Of a stretch of DNA of 7,068 nt, positions 1 through 5,874 are shown piece after piece. Each line of letters opens with the position of its first letter. Within the stretch, counting starts at the first letter, position 1. The notes beneath the pieces were generated by a model, which ran no database searches, was not told the DNA's origin, and saw only the letters and a list, made by a program, of their open reading frames with translations. The position numbers and the translations under genes were made by a program. Origin of the DNA: Oscillospiraceae bacterium (GTDB lineage Bacteria; Bacillota; Clostridia; Oscillospirales; Ruminococcaceae). The DNA lies in assembly GCA_020024185.1 (NCBI GenBank), contig JAHHUD010000073.1, forward strand, positions 1 to 7,068, written 5' to 3'.

Positions 1-950
1 CGTTTCCATGATACAGATGCTTTTTGTACAGAATTAAATAGCTTTGCTGCTTTGGCAGATTTAGTTGACAGCTTTGCAAAACATGACATATAAGTTACAA
101 ATGTGGCAATATCCCACTGTGTCCAGCCCTGACCAAGCACATTTTTTCCACCATACCAAAGTATACAAATACACCCTGCCATTGAAATTACAAGATAAAT
201 CGGTGGCATAACATTTTCCCAAATATTTGCCCTAACAGCCTTAGTCTCATAATCCTTTAAACATTTTTCATATATAAGGTCACGGTTGTTTTCCTGGCCA
301 TAAATTCGGTAAGTTAGCGCATTATCTATCCTGTCATATGTAAATTGATTTAGTTTTTCGGCACTGGTTTTGTATTTTTTGGCACTTTTAGCCACTGTTT
401 TTTTAAGTCTATTTGCGATATAGTAAGCTATTGGAGGGAAAATCATAGAAATAATAGTCAATCGCCAGTCATAGCTTAAAAGCATCACAAGATATGCAAG
501 CATTAACACACCGGTATCAAAAACCTCGGTGGTAAATTTACGAACACCTTCAACACATGCGTCTACATCGCTAATCGCCTTTGTCATCAAAGAGCCAACA
601 CCTTCCTGTTCTAGCTCTTCTTTGCTTTTAAACACCATGCAGTGATATAAATCTTTTTTCATATCACGATTCATATGATTTGCAAATTTTCTAACATATA
701 GACGTTTTATATAACGCATACCCTGTACAAAGATAATCACTGCCACATAAATCAGTGCAAGATATACCATATCTCGACTTTCTTTTTTATTGGCTATTAT
801 ATCATGTAAACATTGTGCCAGCTTTCCTTCAAACCATGGGCTAGCAGTCATTCCCACATTATAAATAATACCGGATAGTGTGATGATAACCAAAGCCTTT
901 TTTTCCGGTTTAATATAATCCCCTATTTTTACAATTTTAGGATTATTCAT
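1..950 (-). CDS. ABC exporter, N-terminal membrane domain (partial, runs off left edge)
   Basis: The frame opens at ATG 950-948 and stays open to base 1, giving about 316 residues. It matches the membrane domain of a type I ABC exporter (half-transporter with membrane domain followed by ATPase). Hydrophobic segments lie near residues 18-35, 61-78, 142-158, 161-180, 246-266 and 280-294, which gives the expected six helices. Family-like stretches are SDVDACVEG (about 127-135), an exporter loop ending IYGQE (about 216-220), and FNSVQKASVSWKR at the edge, the usual linker before the nucleotide-binding domain. Walker A, signature and Walker B motifs are outside the window, so ATPase function is inferred. 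The start overlaps the marR stop by 8 bases (ATGAATAA), and a GGAGGT site at 959-964 sits 9 bases upstream, so the genes are translationally coupled. The substrate is unknown; drug or lipid export is typical of such MarR-linked exporters. Confidence 0.9.
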   Translation of the reverse strand, partial: MNNPKIVKIGDYIKPEKKALVIITLSGIIYNVGMTASPWFEGKLAQCLHDIIANKKESRDMVYLALIYVAVIIFVQGMRYIKRLYVRKFANHMNRDMKKDLYHCMVFKSKEELEQEGVGSLMTKAISDVDACVEGVRKFTTEVFDTGVLMLAYLVMLLSYDWRLTIISMIFPPIAYYIANRLKKTVAKSAKKYKTSAEKLNQFTYDRIDNALTYRIYGQENNRDLIYEKCLKDYETKAVRANIWENVMPPIYLVISMAGCICILWYGGKNVLGQGWTQWDIATFVTYMSCFAKLSTKSAKAAKLFNSVQKASVSWK

Positions 951-1422
951 AAGGATTTACCTCCACATGATTAAGTATTTTGTATAGATTTGGAAAACCA
1001 CTTCGGCTTTCATGTTTTGAGCGATAATAAAGTTTCTCTAAAATCGTGCAAAATATATCTCGTTCTTGGTCAGATAATTCCTCTAACAACCATGTATAGA
1101 ACGCCCGCTCTACTTCTGCTTTAGAATTTTTAAGAGCATCAGCCTTGGGTGTTGCATACAGTAAACGACTCCTGGCATCATTTGGATTTGTCTGTCTTAT
1201 TAGGTACCCTTTCTGCTCCAGGTGAACAACACGGTGGGCAACAGCGCCTTTATCCATATTTAATTTTTCACCAGCTTCTTTTTGAGAAATTCCTGGATTA
1301 TGGCGAACCAGATGGACTAAGTCAAATTCCCCACTTCCAATACCTTCCTCTTTCATCATTTTAATTGTCAATTTATTAGCTTCTCTGGCAATTTTAGTAA
1401 TCTGCCGTTTTGTAAAATCCAT
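943..1422 (-). CDS. MarR-family transcriptional regulator
   Basis: This encodes a 159-residue protein, the normal size for a MarR repressor. It is all-helical around a winged helix-turn-helix. The recognition region is about residues 45-71 (ISQKEAGEKLNMDKGAVAHRVVHLEQKG), and the wing follows with the conserved-looking NPNDARSRLLYAT at 79-91. The flanking helices (about 5-25 and 100-135) would form the dimer interface. The ATG at 1422 is preceded by AGGGAGG with 7 bases of spacing. The gene is first in an operon with the overlapping ABC exporter gene, a common arrangement in which the repressor controls its own operon and responds to a small ligand. The inverted repeat at 1444-1457 downstream of its -10 box is a candidate operator. 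The family call is secure; ligand and targets are not visible. Confidence 0.93.
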   Translation of the reverse strand: MDFTKRQITKIAREANKLTIKMMKEEGIGSGEFDLVHLVRHNPGISQKEAGEKLNMDKGAVAHRVVHLEQKGYLIRQTNPNDARSRLLYATPKADALKNSKAEVERAFYTWLLEELSDQERDIFCTILEKLYYRSKHESRSGFPNLYKILNHVEVNPYE

Positions 1423-1443
1423 CTCATTTCCTCCCTGAAAAAA

Positions 1444-1457
1444 GTTGATACTACAAC
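1444..1457. promoter_or_regulatory. Candidate MarR operator (GTTG-N6-CAAC)
   Basis: GTTGATACTACAAC is a short inverted repeat with perfect 4-base arms. It resembles the TTG...CAA half-sites of many MarR operators. It sits at about the transcription start of the leftward promoter and over the -35 box of the possible rightward one, so a bound repressor would block both. Assignment to this MarR protein is inferred from position. Confidence 0.35.
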
Positions 1458-1473
1458 CAATTTAAAGTATAAC
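1445..1473 (+). promoter_or_regulatory. Candidate rightward promoter overlapping the marR promoter
   Basis: The plus strand reads TTGATA (1445-1450), a 17-base spacer, and TATAAC (1468-1473), a good sigma-A-type match. Its -10 box overlaps the leftward -10 box, and its -35 box lies inside the inverted repeat at 1444-1457. A transcript from here would start near 1480 and reach the terminator at 1607-1643. AT-rich DNA produces such matches by chance, so this is tentative. Confidence 0.4.
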
Positions 1474-1493
1474 ACAAATTACAATGAATTCAA
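1466..1493 (-). promoter_or_regulatory. Candidate promoter of the marR-ABC exporter operon
   Basis: On the minus strand there is a -35-like TTGAAT (1493-1488), a 16-base spacer, and a -10 box TATACT (1471-1466). TGT directly before the -10 box makes an extended -10 element. Transcription would start near 1459, leaving a leader of about 37 bases before the marR start. The match is good but rests on sequence only. Confidence 0.6.
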
Positions 1494-1532
1494 CATTTAA
1501 TTTATAATTTTTATTGGATATATTTTTTACTT

Positions 1533-1643
1533 CCACACGTCAACAAGATATATAACTATATCACTGTGGCAAGCTTGAGTATCAAGTAGTTAAAATAATA
1601 ACTGATAAAAGCTGTGCACTATATACTTAGTCCACAGCTTTTT
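1533..1643 (+). ncRNA. Hairpin-rich small RNA or attenuator leader (candidate)
   Basis: Four neighbouring pairings can be read. CCACA (1533-1537) pairs with TGTGG (1565-1569) around an inner GATATA-TAAC-TATATC hairpin (1547-1562). CTTGA (1574-1578) pairs with TCAAG (1582-1586). AGTTA (1588-1592) pairs with TAACT (1599-1603). The terminator stem is 1607-1616 with 1633-1642. CTGTGG (1564-1569) could instead pair with CCACAG (1632-1637), the 3' arm of the terminator, which is how an antiterminator works. No open frame with a ribosome site lies here. It could be a roughly 165-base small RNA from the promoter at 1445-1473, an attenuator for the gene at 1767, or chance pairing in AT-rich DNA. It matches no riboswitch class I recognise. 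Confidence 0.3.
1607..1643 (+). terminator. Intrinsic terminator-like hairpin upstream of the 1767 gene
   Basis: AAAAGCTGTG (1607-1616) pairs with CACAGCTTTT (1633-1642) across a 16-base loop and runs into a T tract (1639-1643). No rightward gene precedes it in the window, so it either ends a small RNA or attenuates transcription toward 1767. The A-rich 5' flank gives a weaker T tract on the other strand. Confidence 0.6.
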
Positions 1644-1659
1644 GTTTTCACATTATAAT
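1631..1659 (+). promoter_or_regulatory. Weak candidate promoter of the 1767 gene
   Basis: A perfect TATAAT at 1654-1659 lies 17 bases after TCCACA (1631-1636), a 4/6 match to the -35 consensus. It would give a leader of about 100 bases before the ATG at 1767. If it is real, the gene does not depend on readthrough of the terminator it overlaps. Confidence 0.3.
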
Positions 1660-1766
1660 TTTACTTAATATTTCTTTTGTGATATTCTAGAAGGTATATA
1701 AGCGAGTCCTAACTAAGTATTTTTAGATAAATCCAACAATATCATTTTTTATAGGAGAATATAAAA

Positions 1767-2972
1767 ATGGAGAAACGAAAACTTTCAAAAAAAACAATTT
1801 TTAAGCTGATACTGGCACTTTTATCTCTAGCATATTTAGGTTTTTGTATATACGCAGGCATTACCGGAAAATTTCCTCCTATGCACGAGACCGAATATGT
1901 TATGCACTTTAGAAAACTTAAAAATTGGGTATCAGGTGGTATATCATCAATAATACTGGCTGCCCTGTTAGTCAACTCCGCCATAAACGACTTAACCCCT
2001 AAAAATGAACATAAGAAGTCTTTTTTACCTTTTTTTATAGCTGTATTTATACCAATTATCTTCCTTATACTTTTAGAGTCTTATCTAGATATTGGATGGG
2101 CTGGAATTATCCTTTACGCTGTTATTACAGCTTTCCTATTTGGTATAGCATTGATTCCGACAGTCTTGAATAAATTGATTGCTCGACAACTTTTGAGTGA
2201 GAAATCAATGAGTGGAAAACAGCAGATGCAGATAACTGAGTGGATTCATTTTTATCCGCTGAAAAAGCTACTGCTTTTAAGTCTATGGTGCTTTGGTATT
2301 GTCTTGATACTGCGTGGTTTTTGGGTAGTGTCCATTGGAAAAATAGAGATGAATGTAGAAATTATTTTATTTTTACTCGGCATAACGATTTTAGATGGTG
2401 TTTTTCTTAGGAAAATTAAACGCTATGTAAGTACTCCATACCACTGTATACCGATGCTGAACCATATTCTCAGTAAAAATCAATTGGAGCAATTACTGGA
2501 TGGAGAAAGATTTGAACCAATACAGTCTGATAACCACTCCACCAATCAGTATTCAGAAGTTTATCAAAGCCAAAACTGGATATTGGTAAATGGTAGCCTG
2601 TTTTCAAAAAAAATGACTCTTTGTTTTACAGTAGATTACCGAAATCATGACTCTTGGTTAAATGTGATTTACTTAAACGGAATGACCACAAAGATTAAAG
2701 TAAATATAAATAGTGGTAATACTCGAGACCATAAATTTCGTTATATAATGAACGAATTGATAGGATGTAAAGTGCCTCTTAAACTTTATGAAAAAGAAGA
2801 ACAATTGGCACAGAAATTTGATTCTTTATTCCCAGATAATATTTCCAATCAAGAACGCATATTTACTTTTCTTTCTCAGGATGTTACACAAATCCGACAT
2901 GATTTTATTCAAACCTTCTCCCAACCTATATATACTCATAATAAAAAACAAAGTAGACAAAATCTCAAGTAA
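1767..2972 (+). CDS. Unrecognised six-helix membrane protein with soluble C-terminal domain
   Basis: This encodes a 401-residue protein starting at an ATG with AGGAG at 1753-1757, 9 bases upstream. The basic N-terminus (MEKRKLSKK) is followed by hydrophobic segments near residues 11-33, 55-73, 86-106, 108-131, 165-190 and 194-214. By the positive-inside rule the N-terminus and the loop at 133-165 are cytoplasmic, which places the roughly 185-residue C-terminal part in the cytoplasm. That part looks mixed alpha/beta, with a strand-rich core (about 268-312, including NWILVNGSLFSKKMTLCFTVDY) and a helical, charged tail. I see no catalytic or metal-binding motif and do not recognise the family. 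It stands alone, divergent from the marR operon and convergent with prfB, so context gives little clue beyond possible shared control at 1444-1493. Confidence 0.85.
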   Translation: MEKRKLSKKTIFKLILALLSLAYLGFCIYAGITGKFPPMHETEYVMHFRKLKNWVSGGISSIILAALLVNSAINDLTPKNEHKKSFLPFFIAVFIPIIFLILLESYLDIGWAGIILYAVITAFLFGIALIPTVLNKLIARQLLSEKSMSGKQQMQITEWIHFYPLKKLLLLSLWCFGIVLILRGFWVVSIGKIEMNVEIILFLLGITILDGVFLRKIKRYVSTPYHCIPMLNHILSKNQLEQLLDGERFEPIQSDNHSTNQYSEVYQSQNWILVNGSLFSKKMTLCFTVDYRNHDSWLNVIYLNGMTTKIKVNINSGNTRDHKFRYIMNELIGCKVPLKLYEKEEQLAQKFDSLFPDNISNQERIFTFLSQDVTQIRHDFIQTFSQPIYTHNKKQSRQNLK

Positions 2973-3050
2973 CATTTTAAAAGTTAAATTTAAAAAATAC
3001 TATTTATTTTATAGTGTATACCTACATAATTTTAGAATACTTTACTGTAA

Positions 3051-3089
3051 AAACAACGGTGTCTGTCATGCGACCAGACACCGTTGTTT
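3051..3089. terminator. Bidirectional terminator between the 1767 gene and prfB
   Basis: AAACAACGGTGTCTG (3051-3065) pairs perfectly with CAGACACCGTTGTTT (3075-3089), a 15-bp stem with a 9-base loop. On the minus strand the stem runs into TTTTT, a good tail for prfB transcripts. On the plus strand the tail is T-rich but interrupted. It lies between two convergent genes and probably serves both. Confidence 0.8.
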
Positions 3090-3188
3090 ATGTTGTTATT
3101 TAAAAAACGACAGATAGATAACGTATAATCGTAATATTTTTATAGTTACTATCTTGCAATTACTAATATAATCATCTATGTTTTTATT

Positions 3189-4307
3189 TTATTTCAAAAA
3201 TTCATTTTTACTAAGAGCTTTAAGGTAAGCGTTTAAAAAGCCTTGAATTTCTCCATCCATAACAGCATCAACTCTGCCATCTTCATACCCTGTTCTATGG
3301 TCTTTAACCAAAGTGTAAGGCATAAATACATAGCTTCTAATTTGACTGCCCCAAGCAATTTCTTTTTGAACACCTTTAATATCTTCTATTTTTTCAAGAT
3401 GTTCTTGTTCTTTTATTTGTGCAAGCTTTGAACGCAACATTTTCATAGCCATATCTTTATTTTGAAACTGACTTCTTTCGTTTTGGCAAGCTGTTACTAT
3501 CCCTGTTGGTATATGAGTAAGTCTTACAGCGCTGGAGGTTTTGTTAACATGCTGTCCGCCTGCTCCTGACGCACGATAAACATCCATTTTTATATCTTCT
3601 TCTCTGATAACAATTTCTTCATTATCTTCAATTTCTGGCATAACTTCACAAGATGCAAAAGATGTGTGGCGTCGTCCGGAAGAGTCAAAAGGTGAAATTC
3701 TAACAAGACGATGTACACCATGCTCACCTTTTAAAAATCCATAAGCATTGTCACCTTCTATTGAAAATGAAACACTCTTAATACCGGCTTCATCACCATC
3801 AAGATAATCTATTGTTGATGTTTTATACCCTTTTTTATTGCAATATCTTGTGTACATTCTGTATAGCATTTCACACCAATCTTGACTTTCTGTTCCACCT
3901 GCACCTGCATGTAAAGTTATAATTGCGTTATTTTTATCATATTCACCAGTCAAAAGTGTTGTAAGCTTTAAAGTTTCAATCTGGTCCTTTAATTTATCTG
4001 ATGTAGAAATAATTTCTTCTTCCAGACTTTCGTCTTCAAGTTCTTCATATAGTTCAATCAAAGCTTCTAAATCAGAGTTTGCCCCGATAATGTTATCAAC
4101 TGATTGTTTTTTATCTTTCAATGATTTTATTTTTGTAAAAACTTTTATCTGTTTTTCTTGATTTTCCCAAAAAGAAGGGTCATGGGTATCAACTTCAAGT
4201 TTTTCAATTTCCATTGTTATTTGATTATATGATACTGCATCTTTAAGTTCTTCAATTTGCACTTTTGTATCATTTACCATTTTTTTATAGTCATCAAGTA
4301 TAATCAT
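3189..4307 (-). CDS. prfB: Peptide chain release factor 2 (RF2)
   Basis: RF2 recognises UGA and UAA stop codons in the ribosomal A site and triggers peptide release. With the start chosen here the protein has 372 residues, close to the usual 365. The order is an N-terminal helical domain (about 1-110), HAGAGGTESQDW (about 133-144), the RF2-specific anticodon-like tripeptide SPF (205-207) in RISPFDSSGRRHTSF, and the catalytic GGQ (250-252) in YRASGAGGQHVNKT. The residue before SGAGGQ is Ala, as in most RF2 proteins, not the Thr of E. coli K-12. ATG 4307 is preferred over an in-frame TTG at 4319 because the GAGGG ribosome site (4317-4313) overlaps that TTG and lies 5 bases before the ATG. The frame is uninterrupted, and no CTTTGA shift site occurs where the programmed frameshift usually lies (around 4230-4245). 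The gene is monocistronic here. Confidence 0.97.
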   Translation of the reverse strand: MIILDDYKKMVNDTKVQIEELKDAVSYNQITMEIEKLEVDTHDPSFWENQEKQIKVFTKIKSLKDKKQSVDNIIGANSDLEALIELYEELEDESLEEEIISTSDKLKDQIETLKLTTLLTGEYDKNNAIITLHAGAGGTESQDWCEMLYRMYTRYCNKKGYKTSTIDYLDGDEAGIKSVSFSIEGDNAYGFLKGEHGVHRLVRISPFDSSGRRHTSFASCEVMPEIEDNEEIVIREEDIKMDVYRASGAGGQHVNKTSSAVRLTHIPTGIVTACQNERSQFQNKDMAMKMLRSKLAQIKEQEHLEKIEDIKGVQKEIAWGSQIRSYVFMPYTLVKDHRTGYEDGRVDAVMDGEIQGFLNAYLKALSKNEFLK

Positions 4308-4340
4308 AATTTCCCTCAATTATCACAAATATATTTTATA

Positions 4341-4369
4341 ATAATAACACAATAATATTTTATAGTAAA
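4341..4369 (-). promoter_or_regulatory. Candidate prfB promoter
   Basis: The minus strand reads TTTACT (4369-4364), a 17-base spacer, and TATTAT (4346-4341), with TGT just before the -10 box. It is 34 bases upstream of the prfB start. The -35 box is only a moderate match in very AT-rich DNA. Confidence 0.4.
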
Positions 4370-4424
4370 GTTTTTTAACTTTTAAATACATAAACAGTAT
4401 TATTTAATAATTACAAAATATTGC

Positions 4425-4441
4425 CAATTATAATATAATTG
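4425..4441. repeat. 17-bp AT-rich palindrome between divergent genes
   Basis: CAATTATAATATAATTG has 8-base perfect arms around one central base. It lies between the divergent promoters of prfB and the RING-domain gene. It could be a regulator site, or chance in a sequence that is almost all A and T. Confidence 0.25.
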
Positions 4442-4479
4442 TATAAAATTATTTTGCAATTTCAAAAAAAATAACATTT

Positions 4480-4508
4480 TTGTATTTAATATGTTATTAT
4501 TATATTAT
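4480..4508 (+). promoter_or_regulatory. Candidate promoter of the RING/DUF2628 gene
   Basis: TTGTAT (4480-4485), a 17-base spacer and TATTAT (4503-4508) lie 38 bases upstream of the ATG at 4547. Transcription would start near 4515. A second, weaker match (TTGCCA 4421-4426 with TAAAAT 4444-4449) lies further upstream. Confidence 0.45.
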
Positions 4509-4546
4509 GGAAAATATATGTAAATATTTTTAGGAGTTTGAGTATT

Positions 4547-5440
4547 ATGTTTAATTACAATGATTGCATATGTGATAAATGCGGTGAAAAATTTGATACA
4601 AAAAGTGATGTTGTTGTTTGCCCTATCTGTGGTACACCACATCATCGTGAATGTTATAAAGAGCTTGGTCACTGTGTAAATGAAGATAAACACAAAGATG
4701 GTTTTGAGTGGACTGCTCCAGAGAAGTCTATTAATTTTAACGTATCTGTTTGTCCAAGATGTCAAGCAGAAAACCCAAAGGATGCTGCATTTTGTGAAAG
4801 TTGTGGAATATCTTTAGCCCCACAAGGCAATAACAATAGCAAAAGTCAAGCTATTGGAGAATTTTTAGGAGTAGAAATAGAAAAGACTCCTCTTGTGTCT
4901 CCAATACTTCCAAAATCTCTTGAAGGCGAATGTGATAGTGTAAGCTATAAAGATATGGCAGTCTACATTGGCTCTTCAGCAGCTTATTATATTTATAATT
5001 TTAAAAGAAAACAAACAGAAGGAAAAAATTTCAAAAGCTTTTGCTGGTCTGCATTTTTATTTGACGGACTATACTTCTTATATCGTAAAATGTGGAGCGA
5101 AGCTGTTGTTATACTTTTAATAAGTTCTCTGCTTTCAATTCCAAATTTCATAATTATAGGCAGTAACTTTGGGTATATCTCATCAAATTCCCCACTTCTT
5201 TTTAACGGTATAGGTGTTCTTGCTACTATTTGCTATATGTTATCAATTGCTTTAAAAATATTTTTAGGTTTTATTGCAATACCACGTTATCAGAAAAAAG
5301 TTGTAAATGATCTCAAAAAAATAAAATCTCAAACTTCAAGTAATAACGAATATTATCAGACAATCATAGCTAAATCCGGTCCAAGTAAATTTGTTATTTA
5401 TGCTTCTATAGCCATTTTTATACCATATTTATTTATGTAA
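4547..5440 (+). CDS. RING-like / zinc-ribbon / DUF2628-like membrane protein
   Basis: This encodes a 297-residue protein with three parts. Residues 7-45 form a RING-like zinc module with CDKC (C9, C12), CPIC (C25, C28), H32-H33, C36 and C43, resembling the Prok-RING_1 family. Residues 69-86 are a zinc ribbon, CPRC (C69, C72) and CESC (C83, C86). After a linker rich in N, S and P, residues 165-250 resemble the DUF2628 membrane domain: an aromatic FCWSAFLFDGLYFLYRKMW, then helices near 184-206 and 217-246, and a last helix at 281-297. The zinc modules probably face the cytoplasm. Its function is unknown. RING folds in bacteria may bind proteins, but nothing here shows ubiquitin-ligase activity, and no E1, E2 or ubiquitin-like gene is nearby. 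ATG 4547 is chosen over an in-frame TTG at 4538 because AGGAG (4532-4536) is 10 bases from the ATG and only 1 from the TTG. Confidence 0.88.
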   Translation: MFNYNDCICDKCGEKFDTKSDVVVCPICGTPHHRECYKELGHCVNEDKHKDGFEWTAPEKSINFNVSVCPRCQAENPKDAAFCESCGISLAPQGNNNSKSQAIGEFLGVEIEKTPLVSPILPKSLEGECDSVSYKDMAVYIGSSAAYYIYNFKRKQTEGKNFKSFCWSAFLFDGLYFLYRKMWSEAVVILLISSLLSIPNFIIIGSNFGYISSNSPLLFNGIGVLATICYMLSIALKIFLGFIAIPRYQKKVVNDLKKIKSQTSSNNEYYQTIIAKSGPSKFVIYASIAIFIPYLFM

Positions 5441-5473
5441 GATAATAATAAATTTAATTTTATTATAAATCCC

Positions 5474-5502
5474 TTGACATATACTTTTTAAAAAGGTATA
5501 AT
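5474..5502 (+). promoter_or_regulatory. Consensus sigma-A promoter of rpsF-ssb-rpsR
   Basis: TTGACA (5474-5479), a 17-base spacer and TATAAT (5497-5502) match the consensus at every position. Transcription should begin near 5509, giving a leader of about 72 bases. The strength fits a ribosomal protein operon. Confidence 0.93.
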
Positions 5503-5508
5503 TAATTG

Positions 5509-5573
5509 CTGACTAAATGTAGTCAGTTCCTTGCCCTGTAAAAAGGCAGGGCCTTAAAGTCCAAAAGGAGGTG
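5509..5573 (+). promoter_or_regulatory. Structured rpsF leader, possible S6:S18 autoregulatory site
   Basis: The predicted transcript begins with a perfect hairpin, CTGACTA-AATG-TAGTCAG (5509-5526). A second hairpin follows, GCCCTG (5533-5538) with CAGGGC (5547-5552). CCTT (5552-5555) could also pair with AAGG (5565-5568) in the very strong ribosome site (AGGAGG 5566-5571), so folding could mask translation. In other bacteria the S6:S18 complex represses rpsF by binding its leader. Here that role is inferred from position. I do not see the CCG trinucleotide described for that motif. Confidence 0.45.
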
Positions 5574-5580
5574 CACAATA

Positions 5581-5859
5581 ATGCAGAAATACGAAGCAAT
5601 GGTTGTTATCAGCACAAAACAGGAAGAAGAAGTTGTTAAAGGTCTTGTAGAAAAATTCAAAAGCCTTATCGAAAATAACGGTACTCTTGTTTCAGTTGAT
5701 GAATGGGGCAAAAAAAGACTTGCTTACATGATCAACAAAGAATCAGAAGGTTACTATGTGCTTTACACATTTGAATCTAACTCTGATTTCCCTGCAGAGC
5801 TTGACCGCGTATTCAAGATCACAGAAGGTCTTTTGCGTTCAATGATTATCGCTCTTTAA
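5581..5859 (+). CDS. rpsF: 30S ribosomal protein S6
   Basis: This is a 92-residue protein, the usual length for bacterial S6, with the family start MQKYEAMVVIS and the conserved core VDEWGKKRLAYMINKESEGYYVLYTF (about 39-64). S6 folds as a ferredoxin-like alpha/beta sandwich and binds the central domain of 16S rRNA in the platform of the small subunit, as a heterodimer with S18. The ATG is 9 bases after AGGAGG. It is the first gene of the operon, 15 bases before ssb, and pairs functionally with rpsR at the end of the operon. The last residues (RSMIIAL) replace the long acidic tail seen in some proteobacterial S6 proteins. Confidence 0.98.
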   Translation: MQKYEAMVVISTKQEEEVVKGLVEKFKSLIENNGTLVSVDEWGKKRLAYMINKESEGYYVLYTFESNSDFPAELDRVFKITEGLLRSMIIAL

Positions 5860-5874
5860 TTTAGGAGGCAAAAA

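Noticed and set aside
1149..1364. Plus-strand frame opposite marR
   Set aside because: It lies wholly antisense to a clear MarR gene and encodes no recognisable domain.
1475..1766. T-box or known metabolite riboswitch ahead of the 1767 gene
   Set aside because: There is no T-box consensus sequence and no riboswitch core I recognise, and the downstream gene is not a typical target.
1742..1984. Minus-strand frame over the start of the 1767 gene
   Set aside because: It is an antisense shadow of the hydrophobic N-terminus and has no independent support.
2788..3117. Plus-strand frame overlapping the end of the 1767 gene
   Set aside because: It is out of frame with a well-supported gene and runs through the terminator hairpin at 3051-3089. 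Its composition is that of translated AT-rich noncoding DNA.
3243..3431. Plus-strand frame inside prfB
   Set aside because: It is antisense to highly conserved RF2 coding sequence.
4308..4319. Upstream TTG start extending prfB by four residues
   Set aside because: The ribosome binding site overlaps this TTG, and the ATG at 4307 is correctly spaced.
4538..4546. Upstream TTG start for the RING/DUF2628 gene
   Set aside because: Only one base separates it from AGGAG, whereas the ATG at 4547 has normal spacing.
4505..4765. Minus-strand frame opposite the RING-domain gene
   Set aside because: It is antisense to the conserved zinc-finger coding region and has no ribosome site.
5523..5711. Minus-strand frame opposite rpsF
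   Set aside because: It is an antisense shadow of a ribosomal protein gene and its leader.
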